Source of the DNA: Anniella stebbinsi
Lineage: Eukaryota > Chordata > Lepidosauria > Squamata > Anniellidae
Direction of reading: 5' to 3'
Assembly: GCA_029215795.1 (NCBI GenBank)
Contig: JARDYH010000003.1
Span: 262,851,562-262,915,561 of the forward strand
Length of the DNA stretch: 64,000 bases
In this document: one piece after another, positions 63,346 to 64,000 of the stretch
Position numbering within the stretch: the first letter of the stretch is position 1
Layout of the letters: each line of letters starts with the position of its first letter
Notes under the pieces: generated by a model
The model's input: the letters and a program-made list of their open reading frames with translations, nothing else
Databases searched by the model: none
What the model was told of the DNA's origin: nothing
Translations under genes and position numbers: made by a program

Positions 63346-64000
63346 ACACTCATGAAATATCTGGTGTGGTTATGAGGTAATTTAATTCTTGAAGTCTGTT
63401 CATGTTTTTAGGATATTATATTTGTTCAGTGAGATTGAGAAATGCAAATTGTCCTTATTCTCATGTTTTTCTTCTATGATATGAACTGAACCATGTTCAG
63501 TGGCTTATGAGCTTGGGCCAGGTTTTTAAAAAGGGGGAGGGGGAGGCTTGTGCAGGATGAACAACTATGAGGTAAAGGGTTAGGAAACTGTGGATAGTTG
63601 GGAAATGAGGGGAAAGGTACCTGTGTAGAATCTGGGAGTACTTTCCCTTAATCTGTTCTCCCTTATTGTGTAACATGTATCACTTGGGATGCAATCCTAT
63701 CTATTTGCCCTCACTGCTTGGAAGCCTCCAAACTCGGAGGCTTCCGAGAGTCTTATGCTGGGCTGAAGTTGACAAGATGGATGGAGCAGCCTCCCCATCC
63801 TCCATTGGCGATGTTTTCAGCCTGTCTAGCAAGTGAATTTTGGAGAAGGAGGGAAGGAGGCTGGAGGAGGCTCAGGATATCTCATATCCTGGTCTCTCTG
63901 GTCTCCTCATCTCCCCACCCACCAGAATGCCCCTTTCCTCCATCTCCTCAGTCGCTTTTCTAACCTCAGAGGGCATCCGGTGTGGTTCTTTCTACACCGG
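63346..64000. other. Unassigned intronic stretch to the window edge
   Basis: No spectrin exon and no named repeat. The last bases (GTTCTTTCTACACCGG) could be the start of a MITE like that at 53760 (CTTTCTACACTG), cut by the edge. Confidence 0.4.

Noticed and set aside
1..64000. A new multi-gene or defence-type system
   Set aside because: I looked on both strands for clustered unknown coding regions, arrays and conserved gene neighbours. The only host coding sequence found is SPTBN1, and the rest is explained by, or resembles, transposon-rich intron.

Overview
The window is vertebrate nuclear DNA, most likely from a squamate reptile (a lizard, less likely a snake). Two coding exons belong to one gene on the + strand, the beta-II spectrin gene SPTBN1. 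The rest is intron or upstream sequence built mostly from transposable elements. The squamate call rests on the repeat types: several CR1 and L2 LINE families, tRNA-derived SINEs, many short palindromic DNA transposons, and a young A-rich L1. No species-level call is possible by eye.

Host gene. Bases 7945-8053 encode 36 codons plus one base of an alternative first exon. Its protein has the length and C-terminal half known for the short SPTBN1 isoform start. The exon ends in a good donor (AAG|GTAAGC), and an in-frame TAA lies directly before the ATG. Bases 62890-63041 (152 bp) encode the next, shared exon, which starts the first calponin-homology domain of the actin-binding region. Phases match exactly: one base from the first exon and two from the second make the Asp codon. 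The intron is therefore 54,836 bp. The long-isoform start exon is not seen; it is expected upstream, so the whole window probably lies inside that isoform's intron.

Repeats. 1-6.2 kb holds CR1 fragments, a SINE and a hAT MITE. 6.8-8.05 kb is low in repeats and is the likely promoter and 5' leader. 9.7-31.4 kb is a mixture of CR1, SINE and MITE copies. 32-46 kb adds L2-type LINEs, including one inside a palindromic element that was hit a second time by another MITE. 46,515-50,584 is a recent L1 insertion with an uninterrupted 1280-residue ORF2 and a 15-bp target-site duplication, but essentially no ORF1. 50.6-62.9 kb continues with MITEs, SINEs, CR1 and a triple nest at 57.5-58.4 kb. One MITE ends only about 80 bp before the second SPTBN1 exon.

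I found no operon-like or defence-like system. The points of most interest are the intact L1 ORF2, several readable nested-insertion stacks, and a family of short hAT-type elements with visible 8-bp target duplications. Element edges without a stated duplication are good to roughly 10-30 bp. Family names are by resemblance, not by a library search.
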